Shown piece after piece: positions 57,120 to 64,000 of a DNA stretch of 64,000 nucleotides. The notes under the pieces were generated by a model. It saw nothing but the letters and a program-made list of their open reading frames with translations, was not told the DNA's origin and ran no database searches. The stretch lies in NCBI GenBank assembly GCA_024734495.1, contig JALMQS010000894.1, positions 190,889-254,888 on the forward strand, given 5' to 3'. Position 1 is the first letter of the stretch. Each line of letters begins with the position of its first letter. The stretch comes from Forficula auricularia (Eukaryota; Arthropoda; Insecta; Dermaptera; Forficulidae). The translations under genes and the position numbers were made by a program.

Positions 57120-57496
57120 GATTCCCTAAGAAAGTAGGAATAGAAAGTGAGATCGCTAGTCATATTATTTGTTGTGTGAATAAATTTTCGGAAATCATTA
57201 GGCCATCAATGAAATTACAAATAGAGGAAAGTAGAAGGGCATTAACTAATGAAGATGATTTAATTCCGTACTGGTTGAAGGAAGTCAAGGAGGATGAGTT
57301 GAATATAATGGAAGAGGAGAAACTGGATGCTGGTCAGATGAAATTAAATCAAAATAAGGAAGAGTTACTTCATCAAATAAAATTATATTTAGAAGAATCG
57401 ATGGATGGAGCAAAAATTATTGAAAATGGTCAAGAAAGGGGAAGGTTAGTTAAATATCATTCGAGTTATTTTAAACCTAGGAAGAAAGAAGAATGA
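57053..57496 (+). CDS. Second ORF in -1 frame, remnant of pol region or accessory ORF
   Basis: An open frame that overlaps the end of gag by 67 bases in the -1 frame, the position where pol normally begins. It has no early ATG and so would need frameshifting; the overlap has TCCAAAAAGCAG just before the gag stop, not a canonical slippery heptamer. The protein is about 147 residues and acidic (ALTNEDDLIPYWLKEVKEDE). It lacks DTG/DSG, YXDD and HHCC motifs and ends RLVKYHSSYFKPRKKEE, which resembles the basic last residues of some Ty3/gypsy integrases. The simplest reading is a pol deletion joining its first and last segments. An accessory protein is the alternative. Confidence 0.55.
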   Translation: MLQEGKRVEGQGKREFLVQKAVGFPKKVGIESEIASHIICCVNKFSEIIRPSMKLQIEESRRALTNEDDLIPYWLKEVKEDELNIMEEEKLDAGQMKLNQNKEELLHQIKLYLEESMDGAKIIENGQERGRLVKYHSSYFKPRKKEE

Positions 57497-57523
57497 TCCT
57501 GTGGGAAGCTGCGTCCGCGTTCT

Positions 57524-57537
57524 AAGGAGGGGAGAAT
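57524..57537 (+). promoter_or_regulatory. Polypurine tract
   Basis: AAGGAGGGGAGAAT immediately precedes the 3' LTR, the place where plus-strand priming occurs in LTR elements. Together with the primer binding site it shows that the element retains what it needs in cis for reverse transcription. Confidence 0.85.
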
Positions 57538-57668
57538 TGATGCGTACAAAGCTTACTTGATGTATTGTTAATCGTTCTATTGTTTATATTTATATTTATA
57601 TGTTGATATTGTTGTTAAATAAATGTTTTTTAATGAGATTACGAGTTCTTAATTAAAATGATCGTAAT
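57538..57668 (+). repeat. 3' LTR
   Basis: 131-bp copy of the 5' LTR with one substitution (130 of 131 identical), AATAAA at 57618-57623, followed directly by the AAGTT duplication. Confidence 0.92.
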
Positions 57669-57674
57669 AAGTTG

Positions 57675-57920
57675 AGTGGATATTGATGAGGTAGTACAAA
57701 AAAAGAAGAAAATTTATACTATCGTTTTATTTTTATTCAAAAACCGACGTTTCGGAGGCTATTCCCTCCTTCTTCAGGGTTTTGAAAAGTCAGTGAAGGA
57801 AATTCAATGCGACATTCCCCTCTGTCTCCTCTTTCAGTGGCAATAACATTATAATTTCTGCTGAGAATGAAATACAATATATTATTAATCCAATATATTA
57901 CTGCCTCATCAATATCCACT
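57675..57920 (-). mobile_element. Family C foldback element with hammerhead-like core
   Basis: AGTGGATATTGATGAGGTAG (57675-) and TACTGCCTCATCAATATCCA (57899-) are inverted ends of 22 bp with one mismatch. The ribozyme-like segment lies on the minus strand inside. The LTR element inserted exactly at its left edge. Interior sequence is non-coding. It is related in layout to the 58.9 kb element. Confidence 0.75.
57734..57789 (-). ncRNA. Hammerhead-like ribozyme, family C, core intact
   Basis: Minus strand: stem I 5' strand TTTTCAAAACC, box 1 CTGAAGA (57771-57777; the fifth position is free in hammerheads), extra A, stem II GGAGG-GAATAG-CCTCC, box 2 GAAA (57750-57753), then CGTC with the cleavage site (57746-57749), and stem I 3' strand GGTTTTTGAA. 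Stem I pairs six consecutive bases (AAAACC with GGTTTT), then one bulged T, then TTC with GAA. Stem III is reduced to the self-complementary ACGT, as expected for motifs that act as dimers. The strong stem I makes this the best-paired copy in the window. Confidence 0.72.
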
Positions 57921-57924
57921 TAAA

Positions 57925-58897
57925 AATCTTAATTTACAACTGGTATAATTATTTAAATCATTAGCTCATCGATGGGGGGAGGGGTTCAAGCCCCTTGGTA
58001 CCACCATACTTAGTCTAGAAAATATGTTATAAGGCCTTAGGAGGATTTAAATATACAAATAAAGAATTATAAAATTCAATATTAATACAATTATGTATTG
58101 AACTTTTAAGCCTTATTTTAAAAGTAGCTACTTCACACTACTTCACAAAATTAATTAAATACACTCAATTTTTTGTACACAGAGGACTGTCTATATCATT
58201 TCTAATGTATATTGAAGATAAAAAATACTCTATTTTAAAATTGGGATATTAATTAACGGCCCTTGAAGCTCTACTCTTAATAAAAAAATATAAAAAAACT
58301 CTTGATTTTTCACAGTGACTTATGGATTTTTAATTTCATTTGATTATGAACATAACGATCCTTGAAAATTAATTAATATTTATTTTAAATAAACAAATAA
58401 TAAGTAGGTAGGTATATATTTTTATAGGCAGGATTAGGCAAGCTAGATTTATTTAGTAAAGAGAAATATGAATTTATTATCTTGTTTAGTAATATCTAAA
58501 TTAAGTTCCACAGTAACATAAGTTAATAATTCAATAATTCAATTGAAATAAGATTACTCGTTACGCTCGGCGAGTGAAGACCGCTAAGTGTCTCAAGTGT
58601 CGAATTCACTCAAATATTTTCATTTTCGAAGAGTCAATTTCTATTAAAATCATACATAATTAATTATAAATTCTAACTATTTACTGAACATAACACTTAA
58701 TAATACAATATATCGGCGACGTTTCGATCATTTGCCAGCTCATCTTCTCACCCCTCACAATCTCTGCAAAATTTGCGGAGAGTGTACCAAGGGTTGAAAA
58801 TTTTTTTTTACTTTTCAATATTTGACAAACTTTTTTTTTAATTTTTTTGAAACGAAATTTTCTCTGGAGAGAGACGGACTGGTAGAAATTTTAATTA
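57925..58897. other. Intronic AT-rich DNA
   Basis: A B-box-like GGGGTTCAAGCCCC near 57980 and an AAGGCCTTAGGAGG landmark of repeat alpha near 58030 are the only recognisable pieces. CGTTACGCTCGGCGAGTG near 58560 is a short GC-bearing motif. Confidence 0.4.
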
Positions 58898-59146
58898 AAT
58901 GTAATGGAAGGCAGTCCAGAGGTAGTGAGGAAAGAAAAAATTAACACATATAAAATAAGGTGTAATTTATTGGAATCCTTCCTCCTTTCCTTTCAAACCG
59001 ACGTTTCGGAGGATTTTCCCTACTTCTTCAAGGTTTCAAAGGGTCAATAAATGAAACAGGAGGAAGGATTCCAATAAATTACACCTTATTTTATATGTGA
59101 TAATTTTTTCTTTCCTCACTACCTCTGGGCTGCCTTCCATTACATT
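58898..59146 (-). mobile_element. Family C foldback element, 88-bp arms, ribozyme relic in loop
   Basis: The arms 58898-58985 and 59059-59146 are nearly perfect inverted copies (AATGTAATGGAAGGCAG outermost, GGAATCCTTCCTCC innermost; shared AAAATAAGGTGTAATTTATT). The 73-bp loop holds the hammerhead-like segment. The arms differ in sequence from the 57.7 kb element although the loop motif is homologous, so different inverted repeats frame the same core. Confidence 0.88.
58989..59043 (-). ncRNA. Hammerhead-like motif, family C, core damaged
   Basis: Minus strand: CCTTTGAAACC, TTGAAGA (C3 changed to T, or one T inserted after C), extra A, stem II GTAGG/CCTCC with one mismatch, GAAA, CGTC, GGTTTGAAAGG. 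Stem I pairs ten of eleven positions with a single G-G mismatch. Compared with the 57.7 kb copy the stem I sequence differs but pairing is kept. The C3 lesion should abolish cleavage. Confidence 0.62.
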
Positions 59147-59181
59147 CAATTATTTTTTTTAATATTTAATTCAATATTGGG

Positions 59182-59395
59182 GAGTGGGGTTGGCCGAGCT
59201 GGCTAACGCGCTGGACCCGCTTCGGCATCGATGATGACGATGTTGGAGCGGGAGTCCGGGGTTCGATCCTGGCTAGCATATAAAATTTCTACCGGCTAAA
59301 ACTCGACTCCCTCACTAACCCTACTAACACTTTACTGATGTGCTGTCCAAATGGGATTTTTTCCCGGTGACAATAAATAAATTTTAAAAAAATTC
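59182..59395 (+). mobile_element. tRNA-derived SINE, well preserved
   Basis: A box TTGGCCGAGCTGGCTAACG (from 59190) and B box GGGTTCGATCCTGG (59258-59271), with a long variable-arm-like TCGATGATGACGATGTTGG between them, as in Leu/Ser-type tRNAs. The body has TACCGGCTAAAACTCGACTC and CCTCACTAACCCTACTAAC, and the tail is CAATAAATAAATTTT. It is the best copy of the family seen also at 7.5 and 47.65 kb. An internal RNA polymerase III promoter is implied. Confidence 0.85.
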
Positions 59396-59481
59396 AATAT
59401 CACTATTTTTTTGTTAATAAATTTGAATTAATAACCTTATGCTAAAGTTCATTTTCCAAGTGCATACTAAACCGCTAAATC

Positions 59482-59647
59482 CGAGGGGTGAACAGCGATT
59501 GGAATTAGGTGTACACCGTCTTTGGAATTATGTGGAATTATTTTGGAATTCATTAGATAATGCTCCTTCATCTATTGTCTTCTATTTGGAAATGAAAGTG
59601 GAAGTGGAAGTAGGTGAACAGGATATTAGGTCGCGGTTCACACCTCG
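59482..59647. mobile_element. hAT-like MITE, copy 3
   Basis: Ends CGAGGGGTGAACAGCG and CGCGGTTCACACCTCG; flanks GCTAAATC (59474-59481) and TTTAAATC (59648-59655) agree at six of eight. Same interior as the copies in the 27 kb palindrome (GGAATTATGTGGAATTATTT), here as a single copy outside any palindrome. 166 bp. Confidence 0.85.
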
Positions 59648-59659
59648 TTTAAATCTATC

Positions 59660-60905
59660 GATTCTTATAAAAGAGTAAATTTTTATTTATTTATTTTTTT
59701 ACTTTAAAAACTGCTCTAAACTATTTTGATAAAATAAACTTTTTATCCATTATTAAGGTAAAAAAATAAACAACAAACTAAATAGGATTCATGAAGAAAA
59801 TAATTTTGTTAGGTTTTTTTTAATTAAACTTGTTATTAAATAATGGGTGGATAAAAATGAAAGAGGTGTGAATATTAAAATAAAACTCACAAGGAAAAAC
59901 CTTTTTAACTTGATAATTAAATTTAAATTTCTTGTAACTGATCACTGCCCAACCATGTATATGAAGGTAAATATAAAGCGGAGCTCAAATAAATAAGGGG
60001 TGAGTTTGGTGCTCAATAGGAATCTCCAGTCCATTTTTACGATGACTTAGTTTTAGAAATAATAAAAAAAAAAAAAAACAAGTCCTTTTGAATCGGTTCC
60101 GATGGTTTTAGGGCAGTTTAAGAATTCATTCCGAGAGCCCAGTAAGAAGTAAAGGAAATAAAAAAATCCTCTTTCCGGAAGACATCAAAGCAATTTTTAT
60201 AGCTAATTGAAAACTTTGGCGACCAGAAGCTCAAATTTGTGAGTAACTCTGCTGAGTTTAGATCGAAACTCTTGCTTTTTGTCCTCTCTTCGAGTTGAAT
60301 CGCCCCACATACCCCCCCCCCCCATACCCCCGTCACACCCTATTTCATTCTCTTTTAACCCTCTCGACAACTCAACTTTCAGGGCTTTGTTGTAGTGTTT
60401 TATAGACTTTGTCATGTGTGTGCAAATGCAAATAAATATTTGTTTTTGGGAAAAATCCTTTCTATTCGACAGCACGAGAAATAAGAACAAAAATCCATTC
60501 AGCATTTATTTATTCTATTTAGGCGTTTGCCGAATAAGAAATAATTTATTGCTGTTTAATTCAATGAAAGGCGCCCGTTCTTTTTTTATATACGCTACTA
60601 CAATTCTTCAAAATATATATATAAATAAAAATATAAAATAATTTATTTATATAGTTCATAATTTTAGAGATTTTGTCTGATAAATCGGATCGAGTAGATT
60701 GTTTATAATTTACTTAGCATCATAAATGTTTTGCAAAAATGAAAATAAATCTAATCATTTAAAAGCTCAATTTGTCTATATATTATATATTTATTTATAC
60801 AAGCCAAACCATTTTCCCTAAATTTTAACCTTTACTTTTAACAAAAATAAATAATTAATAATCTAAGTAAAACGTTTTAAATCCGAATTTCTAATTTGTT
60901 TTCAG
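59660..60905. other. Intronic DNA, no feature recognised
   Basis: Remainder of intron 2 of the candidate gene. An A14 run near 60065, a C12 run near 60313-60324 and AT-rich sequence. Overlapping minus-strand frames at 60.1-60.5 kb have no domain. Confidence 0.4.
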
Positions 60906-61025
60906 AATTTAGAGAGATTGACTTCCACTTCGATGTCTCCAAATCCTTTTTGTGAACCAGAATTAGCAAATGAAATGTCAAGTATGTGCGATCTAGTAAA
61001 AAAAGGCAAAGCTGTATACAAATAA
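60906..61025 (+). CDS. Candidate gene, exon 3 (terminal)
   Basis: The strong acceptor TCTAATTTGTTTTCAG ends at 60905. The frame in phase 0 reads NLERLTSTSMSPNPFCEPEL, ANEMSSMCDLVKKGKAVYK and stops at TAA 61023-61025; an AATAAA overlaps the stop, and another lies near 61077. Joined to exons 1 and 2 the product is 159 residues. All three exon junctions agree in phase, which is the main support. The preceding intron is about 5.5 kb and full of mobile elements. The function is not known; the short C-terminus is Ser/Pro-rich then basic. Confidence 0.5.
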   Translation, partial: NLERLTSTSMSPNPFCEPELANEMSSMCDLVKKGKAVYK

Positions 61026-61382
61026 ATCCTTAATATACATATATATTGGGTAGTAAACATTCACACTGTATTACCAAATAAAAATTAATCTCTGAATACT
61101 TTTTTTCATATTTATTTAATTTTAATTCGTGTTGTGGTTTAGAAGCATTTTTTTCTCGTTGACAGCTGAATAACTATTAAGAGATATAAAGAAAAAATTA
61201 TCATAACATCTTAAAAAATTTTACAGTAAAATCTATTTCAATTCAATGTTTCACAGCGTAAGTGAAATTTTTAAGTAACATTAACTGAAGAAGGTTTATT
61301 ACTGGTGAGAGACTGAATGTTTTTTAGAATTTGTAATATAGAAATTCCTAGAAACGACTTAGGTTTTTTATATATACCTATA

Positions 61383-62507
61383 CCGGGTGAGTTTTTTATC
61401 TTGATACAGTCTTATAACTCAAAAACAGTGCATTATATGAAAAAAGTTTCAAATAAAAGTTTATTTATATCAAGGGGGAAACTAAGCTACACTATTATTT
61501 GTCGGCCTAGAACAAGCTTTCAAGGGTATTTTGAGGTCAAGTTTTTTTTAAATAGAAACCTATATTTTTCTGTATATTTTATTAATCTAGAAAAAAAGCT
61601 GAACAACTTTCATTGAAACTATTTTTTTATACGACATCAAATAAACAAAATATTAAATCAATTAGATCTCAAAAAAATCCAAATAATAATTATTCTTAAC
61701 AATTATTTAATTTAATTATCAAATAATAATTATTAAATAAATAATTTTAAAATAATTAATAATTTAATAATTTTGCGACAATGTACTGAGATATTACAGA
61801 GTGTATCGCAAGTCTTTTGGATTAATTCCAGTTCCCATTTCGTTATTTTGGCCTTTTAAGTTTCTTCGTAGCCTATACATTTCCTGTTTATTTTCAATAA
61901 ACAGATTTACAACACGATACAATGAAGCTTGCAAGGGTGTATTCCTATCAGGAAAACCCTTGAAATCCATTTCAATGGCAGCCCCATAACTCTTCTTCCA
62001 CATTCACCGCATAAATTAAAACCATTGTCTTCACGAAAAAATGTTCCATTTTTATTATATTAATACAATATATCTACTGGATTGACATGAGAAATAAACT
62101 TTTTTTAATCTCAAGAATTTTAACTAGTTCTATTAAGTAGAAAATAATCTCTTAATTCTGATAATTAAGTTGAATAATTGTTAAAAATAATTATTACAAT
62201 TTTTTTGGGAGATATAATTGATTTAATATTTTGTTTATTTGATGTCGTATAAAATAAAGTAAAATTAGTTCTAATGAAAGTTGTTTAGTTTTTTTTTTTA
62301 GATTAAGAATATGTACAGAAAAATATAGAGTTCAATTTAAAAAAAAGAACTTGACCTCGAAATACCCTTGAAAGCCTGTTCTAGTTCGACAAACAATAGC
62401 GTAGTTAAGTTTCTCCTTGATATAAATAAACTTTTATTTGAAACTTTTTCCCATTTAATGGACTGTTTTGAGTTATAAGACTGTCTCTAGATAAAAAACT
62501 CACCCGG
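61383..62507. mobile_element. TA-flanked long-inverted-repeat element (1,125 bp)
   Basis: Ends CCGGGTGAGTTTTTTATC and GATAAAAAACTCACCCGG are flanked by TA (61381-61382, 62508-62509). Arms of about 260-280 bp mirror through AGTCTTATAACTCAAAA, AAATAAAAGTTTATTTATAT, TTTCAAGGGTATTTTGAGG and CAAATAAACAAAATATTAAA. The interior (about 61.79-62.04 kb) is less AT-rich and contains a 69-codon minus-strand frame (MDFKGFPDRNTPLQASLYRV) that matches no transposase known to me; it may be captured host sequence. The TA target fits the Tc1/mariner group. Confidence 0.82.
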
Positions 62508-62609
62508 TATAATGATATTGATGAAACAAAATGCTGCATCAAAAATATACAATCTCTTTAGTCCGGGATGGACTCTTGCATCGATAAAAGAAAAAAAATT
62601 CAAAAATAG

Positions 62610-62752
62610 TGTCCGAGTTCAAGACATACCCGTGGATGTGAGCCTTGAAAGACTAACGCTTATAATATGTCGTCGGATAGACGGATTTAGGAAGAGAGTT
62701 CCAGTCTCTAGAAGTCATGGAGATAAACGAGTTGGCGAATGCGTTTGTTTAG
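62610..62752 (-). pseudogene. CR1-like C-terminal fragment, third variant
   Basis: The minus-strand translation NAFANSFISMTSRDWNSLPK, SVYPTTYYKR, a stop, SFKAHIHGYVLN aligns by eye with FANTYIPMTSRNWNSLPASIFPSTYD of the 3 kb copy. It keeps the SRDWNSLP core but is otherwise quite different, so it belongs to a related but distinct family. One nonsense change; no A-tail found. Confidence 0.78.
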
Positions 62753-62759
62753 TACCTAA

Positions 62760-64000
62760 TATAATTGTGAATGGGTGGTGAATGTTCGTCTACAAAATGG
62801 ATGATGTATGAACGAAAAATGTAGGGTACTACTTATACGGTACTAATAAAATAATTAGAAGAAAAAGTGAAAATTTTTAAGACGCAGTACGAAATCTATA
62901 ATTTTAGCTACAAACTTTAAACTTGTTACAAAGATGTAGCTTATTGATATAAACTTCCAATCTTAACATTAAAAATCTTCCCATATAACAATTTCTTTTC
63001 TCAATATCTGCATTTTTCATCACCTAGTTCGGAAGCTGAAAGGTCTAAAATACAAACCACTGTTTTTAATGGAAATGATAACATTTTTCGTCCAGTAAGC
63101 TTTTTACAAACTTTCTTCTTCTTGGATTATCGGGAGATCAGAATCGCTAATCTATGCTATTTGTTCAAGTTCCTAAACACTAACATTCAAAAAATGTGTA
63201 TTTAGTGAAATAAAAACTACGATTGTCCAGCTTACTGAAAGTACCATTTGAGAATGAGATCAATATTTAAATCAAAAAACTTTAGAGCCAGGTTAAATGT
63301 TTAAAATATTATTATTTCATTTGAACGTGATGCAACAAAAAATTGGTGCTTCCAAATCACGCATAATATTATACAGGATATGATTCTTTTAAGATGAAAA
63401 AGGATGGTTAACTTGAACAAAAGACTTGTGATGATTTTGAGAACTGGCAACCATTTTGTTTTAAATTTAATTTAATTTATATTTGAGAAGCTCAATTCCA
63501 AAAAGTACTAAATCCTTTTTTTTCATTTACGAGAGAATTTAACATTTTTATTTATTTATTTTGTTACTCAACTGAATATAGTACCTTTTGAAATAAAACT
63601 CATTTTTCAAGTGTATTTGAGTAAAGGGTTTAGCAAGTTTTGTCATGAAATTGATACAAGAAATCATAAATAGAAATAATAATTATGTGAAACCAGAATT
63701 TCCTCATTTTTTACAGAAAATGGATTTAGTACCTTTTGGAAATAATCTTCTCATTTACAGATTTACATATGTTATCGAGATAACTGATAATGTGATAATA
63801 TACAGACAAAAAAATAGATTTGATGCTTTGTTGGTTAAATGGCTAATCCAAAGAGAATTTTCATCTGAACCTGTTAGATTATTAGATTATTAGACATTTT
63901 TGATAAAATATTCTCATCAAACCCAAGACCAGCTCGGTACTTAGTTTTGGAGTTGTTTTCAAGTTCTTTTCAGGATATTCCAAGAGGTAAACTGTGTGGA
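62760..64000. other. No gene recognised up to the window end
   Basis: AT-rich. An 82-codon + strand frame at 63645-63893 (MKLIQEIINRNNNYVKPEFP at its start) has a fairly normal composition but no domain and no splice-linked partner. It could be an exon of something extending past the window or chance. Confidence 0.35.

Larger units (their letters stand above)
56003..57668 (+). mobile_element. Compact gag-only LTR retroelement (1,666 bp)
   Basis: It is bounded by identical 5-bp duplications AAGTT (55998-56002, 57669-57673) and by 131-bp direct LTRs (56003-56133, 57538-57668) differing at a single base. Between them are a primer binding site, a Gag frame with zinc knuckle, a short -1-frame second ORF and a purine tract. 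No protease, reverse transcriptase, RNase H or integrase motif exists in the 1,404-bp interior. It must use enzymes of another element, so it is a non-autonomous element of the kind described in plants as TR-GAG. It sits in intron 2 of the candidate gene in sense orientation. The 5-bp duplication and tRNA-Lys-type primer site suit Ty3/gypsy-type machinery. Confidence 0.92.

Noticed and set aside
59190..59275. tRNA-Leu/Ser gene
   Set aside because: A and B boxes are good, but no acceptor-stem pairing or intact anticodon arm was found, and the sequence continues into a SINE body shared with other loci.
61794..62003. Minus-strand 69-codon frame as an ankyrin-like gene
   Set aside because: The PDRNTPLQASL wording recalls an ankyrin turn only superficially; no second repeat follows, and it sits inside an inverted-repeat element.

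Overview
The window is AT-rich, repeat-laden nuclear DNA from a metazoan, most likely an arthropod. The evidence for this is spliced-gene architecture, several lineages of CR1/Jockey-like and other non-LTR reverse transcriptase tails, tRNA-derived SINEs, hAT-like and Tc1/mariner/pogo-like MITEs with target-site duplications, and Penelope-type hammerhead-like ribozyme motifs. A crustacean such as a copepod would fit, but nothing in the sequence fixes the species. No bacterial operons, rRNA genes or CRISPR arrays are visible. Most of the window is intergenic or intronic and carries no recognisable host gene.

Layout. 1-280 is the end of a 119-bp-period tandem array. 2.8-3.5 kb, 5.65-6.15 kb, 10.98-11.30 kb, 24.8-25.55 kb, 34.2-34.95 kb, 44.93-45.25 kb, 54.8 kb and 62.6 kb hold truncated ends of non-LTR retrotransposons. 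12.4-13.9 kb, 22.2 kb, 47.5 kb, 50.0-50.6 kb and 57.7-59.1 kb hold short elements with hammerhead-ribozyme-like cores (families A, B and C), most of them flanked by inverted repeats. 20.2-24.4 kb, 26.6-28.7 kb and 61.4-62.5 kb are dominated by long inverted-repeat (foldback) elements. hAT-like MITEs with clear 8-bp duplications lie at 38.6, 43.4 and 44.8 kb, with more diverged ones at 16.5, 26.7, 27.4 and 59.5 kb.

The only candidate host gene is on the + strand at 53.46-61.03 kb. Three exons (53463-53670, 55262-55413, 60906-61025) join in frame into a predicted 159-residue protein. Its first exon loosely resembles a linker-histone/winged-helix domain. Its second intron carries a compact LTR retroelement (56003-57668) with near-identical 131-bp LTRs, a 5-bp target duplication, a Lys-tRNA-type primer site and a purine tract. 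That element encodes Gag with a zinc knuckle but no protease, reverse transcriptase or integrase, so it is a gag-only, non-autonomous element.

The most interesting material is the set of hammerhead-like motifs. Four loci have an intact CUGANGA/GAAA core (A at 13.7 kb, B at 13.5 and 50.5 kb, C at 57.7 kb), and the other loci are decayed. All families share one unexpected extra nucleotide before stem II. Next in interest are the gag-only LTR element and the palindromes with nested MITEs. Everything here was read by eye; no alignment, folding or database search was run.
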